A stretch of 64,000 nucleotides of DNA from Aggregatilinea lenta (lineage in GTDB: Bacteria; Chloroflexota; Anaerolineae; Aggregatilineales; Aggregatilineaceae), in the NCBI RefSeq assembly GCF_003569045.1, contig NZ_BFCB01000001.1, positions 651,189 through 715,188 on the forward strand, in the 5' to 3' direction. The translations under genes and the position numbers were made by a program. Positions 42,638-50,438 of this stretch are shown here, one piece after another. The notes beneath the pieces are model-generated. The model made no database searches. It was not told where the DNA came from and worked only from the letters and a program-made list of their open reading frames with translations. Each line of letters starts with the position of its first letter. Position 1 is the first letter of the stretch.

Positions 42638-42991
42638 CGTATGTTCCTCCATGTTGGCGCTTCGCAGACTGTGCGGCGGCGGTTATCCCCGTTTGACGGG
42701 CGGGATCTCAGCCGTCAGGCAGGCCACGAACTATACTCGATTCGTGCGCGCCCGCCTACAATCGTGCAGGCAGCGCGTCCTCGCAGTGCGAATCGACTCT
42801 ATTCTTCTGTGTCTTTTGCTACTACAGACTCGACTGGCTCATTGGTATACTAATGCGAGAATAAGTCCACTGTGAATCGACATTATTCGCCGTCTATCCC
42901 GGATTGCGAACTCACAGTATAACTCGTCTGTGCCACAAATCAGCGAGTATACTGTTCAGACAGAACTGCACTATTGACAGGGCCTATCATC
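42638..42991 (+). promoter_or_regulatory. Divergent regulatory region of DapA-like and sensor kinase genes
   Basis: The 354-base gap has no gene. It has several TATACT-like boxes (ACTATACTCG near 42730, GGTATACTAA near 42846, GAGTATACTG near 42948) and two related 14-mers, AATCGACTCTATTC (42791) and AATCGACATTATTC (42875), which differ at two positions. These may be operators, but the sites are not proven. Confidence 0.4.
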
Positions 42992-45900
42992 GTGACCAAC
43001 CCGGTTCAGATCAATGTCTTCGTCATACAACCTGTGCCGGAGGATTTGCAAGACATCCTTCAGGCCGCCGGGCAAAGCGGTGCGCTGCAATCGTGGACGA
43101 TCCCGTGCGAGCAGCTGCGCGACCTGACTGCCGGGTCCGACGCCACCCGGATCGAGGCGGTTCTGCTATACAAGCCAGGACTCGACTCGCCCGCGCTGAG
43201 CATGCTGGCGACGATTCGCGGCATCACGCTGAAGGACGCCGTCGTCGTCGTGACCGATGCCCCTGAAGAGACGCACCAGAATGCACTGGATGCCGGGGCG
43301 CAGTTGTGCCTGATGCGCGCCGGCCTGACGCCTGACCGGCTGGTCGCGGGGCTACGTCAGGCCGTCAACCAGGCTTCGTGCGAAAACGCACTCTCCCGCC
43401 AGCGGCACGATCTGCAAGTGTCAACCATCAACCTGCGCAACATCATCGACAACAGCTTCGACGGCATCGTCGTGGTAGACATGCAGGGCAAGATCCACTT
43501 CGTCAATCCCACTGCCGAGGCGTTGTTCGGCTGCGACGACGAAGAGATGCGCGGCACGTTCTTCGAGTTTCCGCTGGAAGTCGGCCAGATCACCGAGCTG
43601 AGCCTGTCCCGCCCCGAACAGCCGCCGCTGATGGTCGAAATGCGCGTGGGCACGGTCGGTTGGGAGGGCGAGATCGCGTATCTCGTCTCCCTGCGCGATA
43701 TGACGGTCCATAAGCAGGCGGACATGAAGGTGCGCGAGGAGCGCGATTTTTCGTCGGCGGTGCTGGACACGGTCGCCGCGCTGGTGGTGGTGATGGATCC
43801 GCAGGGGCGCATCGTGCGCTGCAACCGTGCCTGGGAACAGTTGACGGGCTACAGTGCCGACGAGGTCGTCGGGCACTATTTCTGGGACGTGTTCGTCACC
43901 CCGGCTGAGACACCCGCGATCCGCGCCATTTTCGGCGAGCTGGCCGCCGGGCGGTTCCCAAACACCCACCAGAACTATGTCGTGTGCAAAAGCGGCGAAG
44001 AACGCCTGATCGCATGGTCGAATACGGCCCTGCTGGGCGCAGACGGCGCGGTCAGTCACGTGCTGGGGACCGGGATCGATATCACGGCACGTGCGGCGGT
44101 CGAACGCACGTTGCAGCGGAGTGAGGCGCGCTTCCGTGCGGTGTTTGCGCAGGCCCCGGTGGGCATGATCCTGGTCGATATCGGCGGGCGGCTGATCGAA
44201 ACGAATGCTGCCATGCAGCGCATGCTGGGCTACGAGGACGCCGAGCTGTCCGAACTGACTTTCGACACCATCACGCACCCCGACGATCTGCCGCTGAACC
44301 AGCGCTATTTCCGCGAACTGGTGCTGGGTCACCGCGATCAGTACCAGATCGAAAAGCGTTACATTCACCGGAACGGCGACCCGGTGTGGGTGCGCGTCAC
44401 GGCCTATCCGGTCAAGGGGCAGGGCATCGAGCGCCAGATGATCCTGGCGATGGCGGAGGACATCACCGCGCGTAAGCAGGCCGAACAGGCCGAGCACGAG
44501 CAGCGCGCCCTGACCGATGCCCTGCGCGATGCGGCTGAAGCGATCACCATGACGCTGGAAGTAGACGAGGTGCTCGACCGGCTGCTGATGAGCGTGGCGC
44601 GCGTGGTCCCGCACGATTCGGCCAACATTATGGTGCTGGAAGGCGACCGGGCGCGCGTGGTGCGCTGGCAGGGCCATTACGGCGACGAGGCGCTGGGCGA
44701 TTGGCTGGCCGATCAGGTCCTGCCGCTTGAGGAAGCGCCCAGCCTGGGCGAGGTGATCGAGAGCGGCGAGCCGATGGTAATCAACGACGTGCGCCTGTCC
44801 GACACCTGGTTTCACCGGCCCCAGACCGAGTGGATCCGCGCGCATATCAAGGTGCCGATCCGGCGGCACGGGCACGTCTTTGGCTTCCTCAACCTGGACA
44901 GCGCCAGGCCGGGCGTCTTCTCGCTCGAACACGCGCGGCTGCTGCAAACCTTTGCCGATCAGGCCGCCGTGGCGATCTGGAACGCGCAGCTTTACGACGC
45001 CGTGCGCCGCCATGCCGCCGAGCTGGAGGAGCGCGTCGCCCGGCGTACGCTGGAGCTGGCGAGCGAGCGCGCGCAGCTTGAAACGATCCTCGACGCGATG
45101 GGCGAAGGCGTCATTTACCTGGACAACGATCGACAGGTCCTCTACACCAACAGCGCGTTTGTCGAGCTGCTGGGTTATAACAGCGCGCAGGACGACGCGC
45201 GGGCGGCCTCGGTGGAGGCATACGAGCGGGCCATCGCCGCAATCAAAAACCCGGAGCAGTGGCGCGTCGAAGTGGCCGAGACGCTGCAACTGGACATGAC
45301 ATGGTGCGAAGAATTGGCGCTGCGCCGCGCCGACGGCAGCGTGTTCGATGCTGCCGTGACGATTAATGCCGTGATCGGACCAGACGGCCAGCCTATCGGC
45401 CAGGTGGAACTGATCCGCGATGTGAGCCAGGAAAAAGCCCTGCGCGAGCAGAAGGATCGCTTCATCGCCAACGCGTCTCACGAGCTGCGCACGCCGATCA
45501 CCAACATCAAGATGCGCCTGTACCTGCTGCACAAGGACCCGTCCGGGCTGTCGGAGCACCTGGGGGTGCTCGATTACGTCACGCGCCGCATGGAAAGCCT
45601 GGTGGACGACCTGCTCGACATGTCGCGCTTCGAGCGCGGCACGATTTTATTGAAGCGCGAAGACGTCGATTTGCAGGATCTGCTGGAGCACATCGTCGTC
45701 GTGCAGCAACCGCACGCCGGGGCCAAGCACATCCAGCTTGTCATGCGTCACCCTCATACGCCGCTGCTGGCGTATGCCGACGCCAACCGGCTGGCGCAGG
45801 TGCTGACCAACCTCGTCACGAACGCGATCAATTACACGCCGGACCAGGGCAAGATCGAGATCAGCCTGGAGCGCGACGAGGGCAAAGACGGCCCGCAGGC

Positions 45901-46156
45901 CGTGATCCGCGTGCGCGACACCGGCATCGGCATTCCTGACGATCAGGTTTCGCAGGTATTCGAGCCGTTTTTCCGCGTGACGCATGGGACCAATCGTGGG
46001 ACCGGGCTGGGCCTGACCATTTCGAAGGAGATCGTAGAGCTGCACGGCGGCACGATCGGCGTGGACAGCCGGTTCGGGCAGGGCAGCGTCTTCACCGTGC
46101 GGCTGAACCTGAGCGACGCGCTCAGGCAGCAGCAGAGCGCCGGGTCCGGCGCGTAG
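42992..46156 (+). CDS. Soluble multi-PAS/GAF sensor histidine kinase with pseudo-receiver N-terminus
   Basis: This 1054-residue kinase has no membrane segment. From N to C: a receiver-like domain (about 5-120) lacking a phospho-acceptor (VLLYKPGL where an Asp is expected); PAS domains at about 147, 252 and 380; a GAF domain (about 525-665); a fourth PAS at about 696; HisKA with H830 in FIANASHELRTPITN; and HATPase with LTNLVTNAINYTP, DTGIGIPDD and GTNRGTGLGLTIS. It should sense a cytoplasmic signal and phosphorylate an unknown regulator. GTG at 42992 and TTG at 42974 are both possible starts. Confidence 0.92.
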   Translation: MTNPVQINVFVIQPVPEDLQDILQAAGQSGALQSWTIPCEQLRDLTAGSDATRIEAVLLYKPGLDSPALSMLATIRGITLKDAVVVVTDAPEETHQNALDAGAQLCLMRAGLTPDRLVAGLRQAVNQASCENALSRQRHDLQVSTINLRNIIDNSFDGIVVVDMQGKIHFVNPTAEALFGCDDEEMRGTFFEFPLEVGQITELSLSRPEQPPLMVEMRVGTVGWEGEIAYLVSLRDMTVHKQADMKVREERDFSSAVLDTVAALVVVMDPQGRIVRCNRAWEQLTGYSADEVVGHYFWDVFVTPAETPAIRAIFGELAAGRFPNTHQNYVVCKSGEERLIAWSNTALLGADGAVSHVLGTGIDITARAAVERTLQRSEARFRAVFAQAPVGMILVDIGGRLIETNAAMQRMLGYEDAELSELTFDTITHPDDLPLNQRYFRELVLGHRDQYQIEKRYIHRNGDPVWVRVTAYPVKGQGIERQMILAMAEDITARKQAEQAEHEQRALTDALRDAAEAITMTLEVDEVLDRLLMSVARVVPHDSANIMVLEGDRARVVRWQGHYGDEALGDWLADQVLPLEEAPSLGEVIESGEPMVINDVRLSDTWFHRPQTEWIRAHIKVPIRRHGHVFGFLNLDSARPGVFSLEHARLLQTFADQAAVAIWNAQLYDAVRRHAAELEERVARRTLELASERAQLETILDAMGEGVIYLDNDRQVLYTNSAFVELLGYNSAQDDARAASVEAYERAIAAIKNPEQWRVEVAETLQLDMTWCEELALRRADGSVFDAAVTINAVIGPDGQPIGQVELIRDVSQEKALREQKDRFIANASHELRTPITNIKMRLYLLHKDPSGLSEHLGVLDYVTRRMESLVDDLLDMSRFERGTILLKREDVDLQDLLEHIVVVQQPHAGAKHIQLVMRHPHTPLLAYADANRLAQVLTNLVTNAINYTPDQGKIEISLERDEGKDGPQAVIRVRDTGIGIPDDQVSQVFEPFFRVTHGTNRGTGLGLTISKEIVELHGGTIGVDSRFGQGSVFTVRLNLSDALRQQQSAGSGA

Positions 46157-46177
46157 ATTCCCCTCAGCGTGCGAACG

Positions 46178-46213
46178 AAAAACGGCGTGTGCCCGATGGC
46201 ACACGCCGTTTTT
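46178..46213. terminator. Bidirectional intrinsic terminator
   Basis: AAAAACGGCGTGTGCC (46178-46193) and GGCACACGCCGTTTTT (46198-46213) form a perfect 16-bp stem over a CGAT loop, with T-run on either strand. It lies between the convergent kinase and cytochrome genes. Confidence 0.9.
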
Positions 46214-46239
46214 GTGTCGGCGATGGTTAGCAGGATCGC

Positions 46240-47445
46240 TTATTCGGGCGGTTCTTCCTCCGTCCGGGCGCGCGGCAGCAGCATGAAGGCGACCAGCCCG
46301 GCGACGATCACGCCCACGATCACGCCCAGGATCAACTGGAGGTAGTTCGTGTCGTTTTCTTCCTGCGACTGGTTTTCCGACTGAAGCTGCTCGTTGAGAT
46401 CGGTCACCTGCTGCTGGAGCGCATCACGCTCGATCACCAGATTATCGTCCACCTCGCGGATCTCCGACCAAATGCCGGTTTCGGCCATCTGCTGGTGGCA
46501 GGTGTTGCACGACCGAATCTGCGTGTGCATTTCGTGATCGGTCGGCTCGTGGGCCGGGTCGCGCAACAGGTCGGACGTCTGGCTCGTGTCGGTCGATTCC
46601 CCTTGCAGTGAGGCCAGCGTGAGGGTCGGATCGACGCCCATGTGGCAGTCGGTGCACGTCACTTCGACGGCGTTGCTGTCCAGGTGGGTCGCGTGCACGT
46701 AGATGTCGCCCGGTACGCGGTGGCAGCCCGTGCACAGCTCGACCGTATTTTCGTGGCGAAGCTGCTGGCCGTGCGGCAGGTGGCACACCGCGCAGCCCAG
46801 CGATCCCATGTCCACGTGCGGGCTGTCCGACCATTCCTGGAACGTTTGCGTATGGCAGTCACCGCACACCTGCGCGACCAACTGCGGCTGATCTTCAGTG
46901 CGCTGGATCTCGTGGGAGCCGTGACAGTCCACGCACGTCGCCGCCTGGAGGTTGCCCGCTGCCAGCGCTTCGAGGTGGGCGCTGTCGGCCAACAGCTCGT
47001 TGTGGCAGTTGGAGCACGATTCGGCGGCGGTGATGGTCAGCACCCGGCGGCTGTCGGGCAGCGGATCGTCGTGCGGGAAGGCGTCTTCGCCGTGGCAATC
47101 GGTGCAGCCCAGGTTCGGCGCGCCTTCGCCCTCGCCGTGGATGGAGTGCGCCAGCAGGTTCGGGTCCACATACAGATCGAGCACGCTGCCATCGGGCAGC
47201 GTAACGGCGCGTCCGGGTGTGCCGTGACACACGATACAGTAGCTGTTGCCGTCGTCCTCGGCAGGCTGCGGCGCTTCTTCAGTCGGCGCGCTGCCGTCGT
47301 CGTCACCCTGCGCAGCAGCAGGGGACGTGACCAGCGCCAGCGCCAGCAAGGCGAGGGCGAGTACCCCACCGATCAGCATGAGCCGCCGCAGCGACCGGGG
47401 TGCCCTTGCGCCCATGCCGGATTCCATATCGAGACGGTCGATCAT
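46240..47445 (-). CDS. Membrane-anchored nonaheme c-type cytochrome
   Basis: This 401-residue protein has an N-terminal signal or anchor (about 22-45), nine CXXCH heme sites from CIVCH (70-74) to CNTCH near 317 (CIVCH, CTDCH, CSNCH, CVDCH, CGDCH, CAVCH, CTGCH, CTDCH, CNTCH), then a coiled-coil stretch (about 340-365) and a C-terminal membrane helix (LQLILGVIVGVIVAGLV) with an acidic tail. It should carry electrons outside the cytoplasmic membrane. It is 17 bases downstream of the nonaheme gene at 47463, so they are one operon. No known catalytic signature is visible. Confidence 0.92.
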   Translation of the reverse strand: MIDRLDMESGMGARAPRSLRRLMLIGGVLALALLALALVTSPAAAQGDDDGSAPTEEAPQPAEDDGNSYCIVCHGTPGRAVTLPDGSVLDLYVDPNLLAHSIHGEGEGAPNLGCTDCHGEDAFPHDDPLPDSRRVLTITAAESCSNCHNELLADSAHLEALAAGNLQAATCVDCHGSHEIQRTEDQPQLVAQVCGDCHTQTFQEWSDSPHVDMGSLGCAVCHLPHGQQLRHENTVELCTGCHRVPGDIYVHATHLDSNAVEVTCTDCHMGVDPTLTLASLQGESTDTSQTSDLLRDPAHEPTDHEMHTQIRSCNTCHQQMAETGIWSEIREVDDNLVIERDALQQQVTDLNEQLQSENQSQEENDTNYLQLILGVIVGVIVAGLVAFMLLPRARTEEEPPE

Positions 47446-47462
47446 CCTAAATTCTCCGCTTC

Positions 47463-49313
47463 TTAGTTCCCACTCGCGTCGTCAGGCGTTTCCGTCGCTT
47501 CATCCGGCGGAACGACGACCTGGAGCGTGGGGGTTGGTTGGGCCGGTTCTTCGGGCGGCTCGGTAACTTCGACGGTCGGTACGATGGCAATGCCCAATTC
47601 GGTCTCCACGGCGTCGAGCAGGCGGTCAGAGTATTCGTAGTTGTGAATCCCCTGGCTGCCGTCGCCGTCCACGAAGTCGAGCGCGTCCGCGATCCAGTCC
47701 GGCGTGTCGTCGGTGACCGCGTCGCGGGCCGCGTCGATCCGCTGCTGCGTGCTGCGCTGGATCGCGTCGATCAGGTCTTGCATTGAGGCCGGGTTGGCCT
47801 GGTTGCTGTGGCAGGCCGAGCAGGTGTCTTGCAGCGCTTCGATATCGAGCGCCGCGCCCGGCTCGACGATATTCATCGTGTGGCTGGCGCGGGTGCCCAT
47901 GTCCTCGACCGGCACGCGCGGCATGTGGCAGGTGGCGCACTTGGGGCCGTCCACCTCGGTGAAGTGCGGCGACGCGACGCCGTCCACCTCGTCCACGACC
48001 TGCGCGCCTTCGAACATTTCCGTCGTCGGGTGGTGGATGCCGCCCGTCAGGCTCGTGTTGCTGTGGCAGGCCGTGCACTGGTCGTACACGGCGGCGGCCA
48101 TCGCGGCAGCGTCCGGCGCAACATCCTCGCCCTCTTCACCGGTCGTGGCCGGGTGGATGACGTGACAGCTCGTGCACGTGACGCCAAACTGCGCCGTGTC
48201 GAGCGTGGCCGGGGCGGGCGCGCTGGACAGGTTGCCGCTTTCGACGGCGGCCTCAAGCGTATCCACGAACCCGGCGTTGGCGCTGTGGCAGGCCAGGCAG
48301 CCGTCGACGGCCACGCTGCTGGCGCTCATGACGCGCAGCGCGCGCGAATGGCCGGAATTGAGCCACTCGTTGAACTGCATGTACTTCTGGCTCGCGTGGC
48401 CCGTCGCCCACCAGTGCGTGTCGTCGTCGGGCGGGACCAGCTCAAACACCCCATCCGCGAGCAGGTCGCCGCCGGGCAGGTATTGTGTCGGGTAGGGATG
48501 GCCGTCACCGCTCACGCCCTGGCTGTGGCACTGCCCGCAGATCTGCGAATCCGGGCTGAGCACGATCGCGTCCCGGATCTGAGCCAGCTCGTCGGGATCG
48601 TCAGTGCTGCCGAACTCCTGTACGGCGGTGAAGTGTGCACTGCCGGGGCCGTGACAGGTTTCGCACTGCACGCCCGGTTCGAGCCATTCGCCGGTTTCGA
48701 CGTTGAGGGCGGTAGTATGGCATCCAGCGCAGTTTTGCGTCCAGTCGAAGGCGTCGCCGGGCCACTCGGCGTCGTCCGGTCCCCACGCCTGCCAGCTTTG
48801 AGTGCCCGCATTCCACAGCGCGGGCAGCACCCAGTAACGCGTCGTGTCCTCGTCTTCCTGCGCCACCACAAACTGCTGCGCGTACGTGCCGGTGCCCACC
48901 ACAAACGCGACGTCATCCGCTGTGAACGCGCGGGCTTCGTCCTCGCCGGGCAGCTGCACGCCGCGCACGTCCTCACCCTGCGAAAAGTCCGCAACGATCG
49001 TGTCCTCGTCCGCTTCCTGGAAGGTCAGCGCGTGCTGGGTCGAATAGTGCGGTTGGCCGACGCCCCGGTGGCAGCTAAAACAGCGCCGCGACCCGATGTA
49101 TTCGAGCGACGCTTCTTCCGCCGGCTCGGCAGTGGGCGGGGACGCCTCGTCAGTGACAGCGGCGGTTGGTTCGGCGGGCGCGTCAGCGGGCGTTTCCGTT
49201 GGGCCGGCGTCCGGCTCGGCGGTCGGCTCGTCCGTTTGAGCAAAGATCAGTCCGGCGCTGAGAGCCAGCACTAAGATGCTGAACAGCACCGTCATGAACC
49301 GTAACCGTTGCAT
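47463..49313 (-). CDS. Secreted nonaheme c-type cytochrome, NrfA/HAO-like family
   Basis: This 616-residue protein has a signal peptide (LRFMTVLFSILVLALSAG), a Thr/Pro/Glu-rich linker (about 27-70) and nine CXXCH sites from CFSCH (78-82): CFSCH, CAGCH, CETCH, CGQCH, CLACH, CTSCH, CTACH, CATCH, CSACH. A late GIHNYEYSDRLLDAVE helix resembles the HN helix found in pentaheme nitrite reductase and hydroxylamine-oxidoreductase-related cytochromes, although a CXXCK catalytic site is absent. It ends in another acidic Pro/Thr-rich tail. It is probably an electron carrier or reductase outside the membrane. Confidence 0.9.
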   Translation of the reverse strand: MQRLRFMTVLFSILVLALSAGLIFAQTDEPTAEPDAGPTETPADAPAEPTAAVTDEASPPTAEPAEEASLEYIGSRRCFSCHRGVGQPHYSTQHALTFQEADEDTIVADFSQGEDVRGVQLPGEDEARAFTADDVAFVVGTGTYAQQFVVAQEDEDTTRYWVLPALWNAGTQSWQAWGPDDAEWPGDAFDWTQNCAGCHTTALNVETGEWLEPGVQCETCHGPGSAHFTAVQEFGSTDDPDELAQIRDAIVLSPDSQICGQCHSQGVSGDGHPYPTQYLPGGDLLADGVFELVPPDDDTHWWATGHASQKYMQFNEWLNSGHSRALRVMSASSVAVDGCLACHSANAGFVDTLEAAVESGNLSSAPAPATLDTAQFGVTCTSCHVIHPATTGEEGEDVAPDAAAMAAAVYDQCTACHSNTSLTGGIHHPTTEMFEGAQVVDEVDGVASPHFTEVDGPKCATCHMPRVPVEDMGTRASHTMNIVEPGAALDIEALQDTCSACHSNQANPASMQDLIDAIQRSTQQRIDAARDAVTDDTPDWIADALDFVDGDGSQGIHNYEYSDRLLDAVETELGIAIVPTVEVTEPPEEPAQPTPTLQVVVPPDEATETPDDASGN

Positions 49314-49543
49314 AGCGGGCTACCCTTTCCGCAGGATAGGTGGATGCGCGTGTGTCAACAATAATGAGATTCGCATTTTTGGGCAAATTCAATATTATTT
49401 GTACCAATGAACGTTGATATGATATGGTAGATCTGTAGACTTGGACAGTGATCAACCTCACTGGTCCAACTCGCCGGGTGAACAGTATGCTGGATGATGG
49501 CGCGCTGTGGCCTTTATGATACAGCATTTGTTACACTCGCTAT

Positions 49544-49577
49544 ATAGTCGCTAATCATAGATAGTCGCTAATCGTAG
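49544..49577 (+). repeat. Tandem 17-bp direct repeat upstream of the monoheme gene
   Basis: ATAGTCGCTAATCATAG (49544-49560) is followed directly by ATAGTCGCTAATCGTAG (49561-49577), differing at one base. It lies 30 bases before ATG 49607 in the divergent promoter region of the cytochrome genes, and could be an operator or a promoter duplication. Confidence 0.6.
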
Positions 49578-49606
49578 CATTGATTTCAATAGTATACCGG
49601 ACGGCT

Positions 49607-50326
49607 ATGCTCAAGCACGGTTACGCTCTGGCCTTTACAGCGGGACTTCTGCTGCTCGTCGCAGCAGGGCTGCTGCTCCTTGCGCCTCATGGGAGCGCGG
49701 CAACCGATACGCTGGACCAGCGTCTGCACATTCAGGACGCGCTGGTCGATCTTGGTCCGTGCCTGACCTGCCACAGCGAAACCGCCGCCCCGGCCAGCCA
49801 GGATGCCCTGGTGGCCCGCAGCGCCGCCGCTGAGCGCGACGCCGTGCTGGCCGAAACCGCGTCGAACCCCGTGCAAGACCGGCTCAACGAACAGCTCGTC
49901 ACGCTCGGCCATCGCCTGCTGGAACTGCCTGAAGCCCAGGCGTCCACCGCGCAGGCCGCCGCGCTGATGGATGGCTATCTGCACGCCTACGAAGCCACTC
50001 GCGCCGACGCCGGGCAGACCACGCTGATGGAGAGCCTCGCCCTGCTGGACGACCTCTCGGCGCAACTGGCGGGCCTGGAGGCGGACGCGGCCCCGGTCAA
50101 GCTGGTGTCGTCGCTGCCAGCCGCACCCCGCTGCGAGCCGGTTACGGCCCGCGTCGCGCCGCCGTCTATCCCCATTGCCGATCACCTGTACCTGGCGCTC
50201 GTCTCTACCGACGTATCGCCAGCCAGTTTGCTTGAAACGCACCCCCGGTTCGTCCAGGATGTGTGTGTGATTCTCGTCCACCGTCGTGGTCCGCCGTCTG
50301 ACCTGGGGGTGGAATCTGTTTTGTGA
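49607..50326 (+). CDS. Membrane-anchored monoheme c-type protein
   Basis: This 239-residue protein has a long N-terminal hydrophobic helix (about 6-26), then one CLTCH heme motif at 52-56 (DLGPCLTCHSETAAP). The rest is a helical bundle (about 60-175) rich in Ala/Leu with a basic/Pro C-terminus and no second heme motif. I do not recognise a family. It starts a rightward pair with the octaheme gene and diverges from the nonaheme operon, suggesting it is a small electron carrier or accessory protein of the same system. ATG at 49607 is preferred over an upstream TTG. Confidence 0.8.
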   Translation: MLKHGYALAFTAGLLLLVAAGLLLLAPHGSAATDTLDQRLHIQDALVDLGPCLTCHSETAAPASQDALVARSAAAERDAVLAETASNPVQDRLNEQLVTLGHRLLELPEAQASTAQAAALMDGYLHAYEATRADAGQTTLMESLALLDDLSAQLAGLEADAAPVKLVSSLPAAPRCEPVTARVAPPSIPIADHLYLALVSTDVSPASLLETHPRFVQDVCVILVHRRGPPSDLGVESVL

Positions 50327-50438
50327 TAGGAGAGATTGCCGCATCGAGCGCGCAGTCTCTTTTATTTTTTGTGGATTAGCGTTCGCCATCCGGTTCGACC
50401 AGCGTGCACCTGCGCGCGATATGTGAGAGGAGCAAAAG

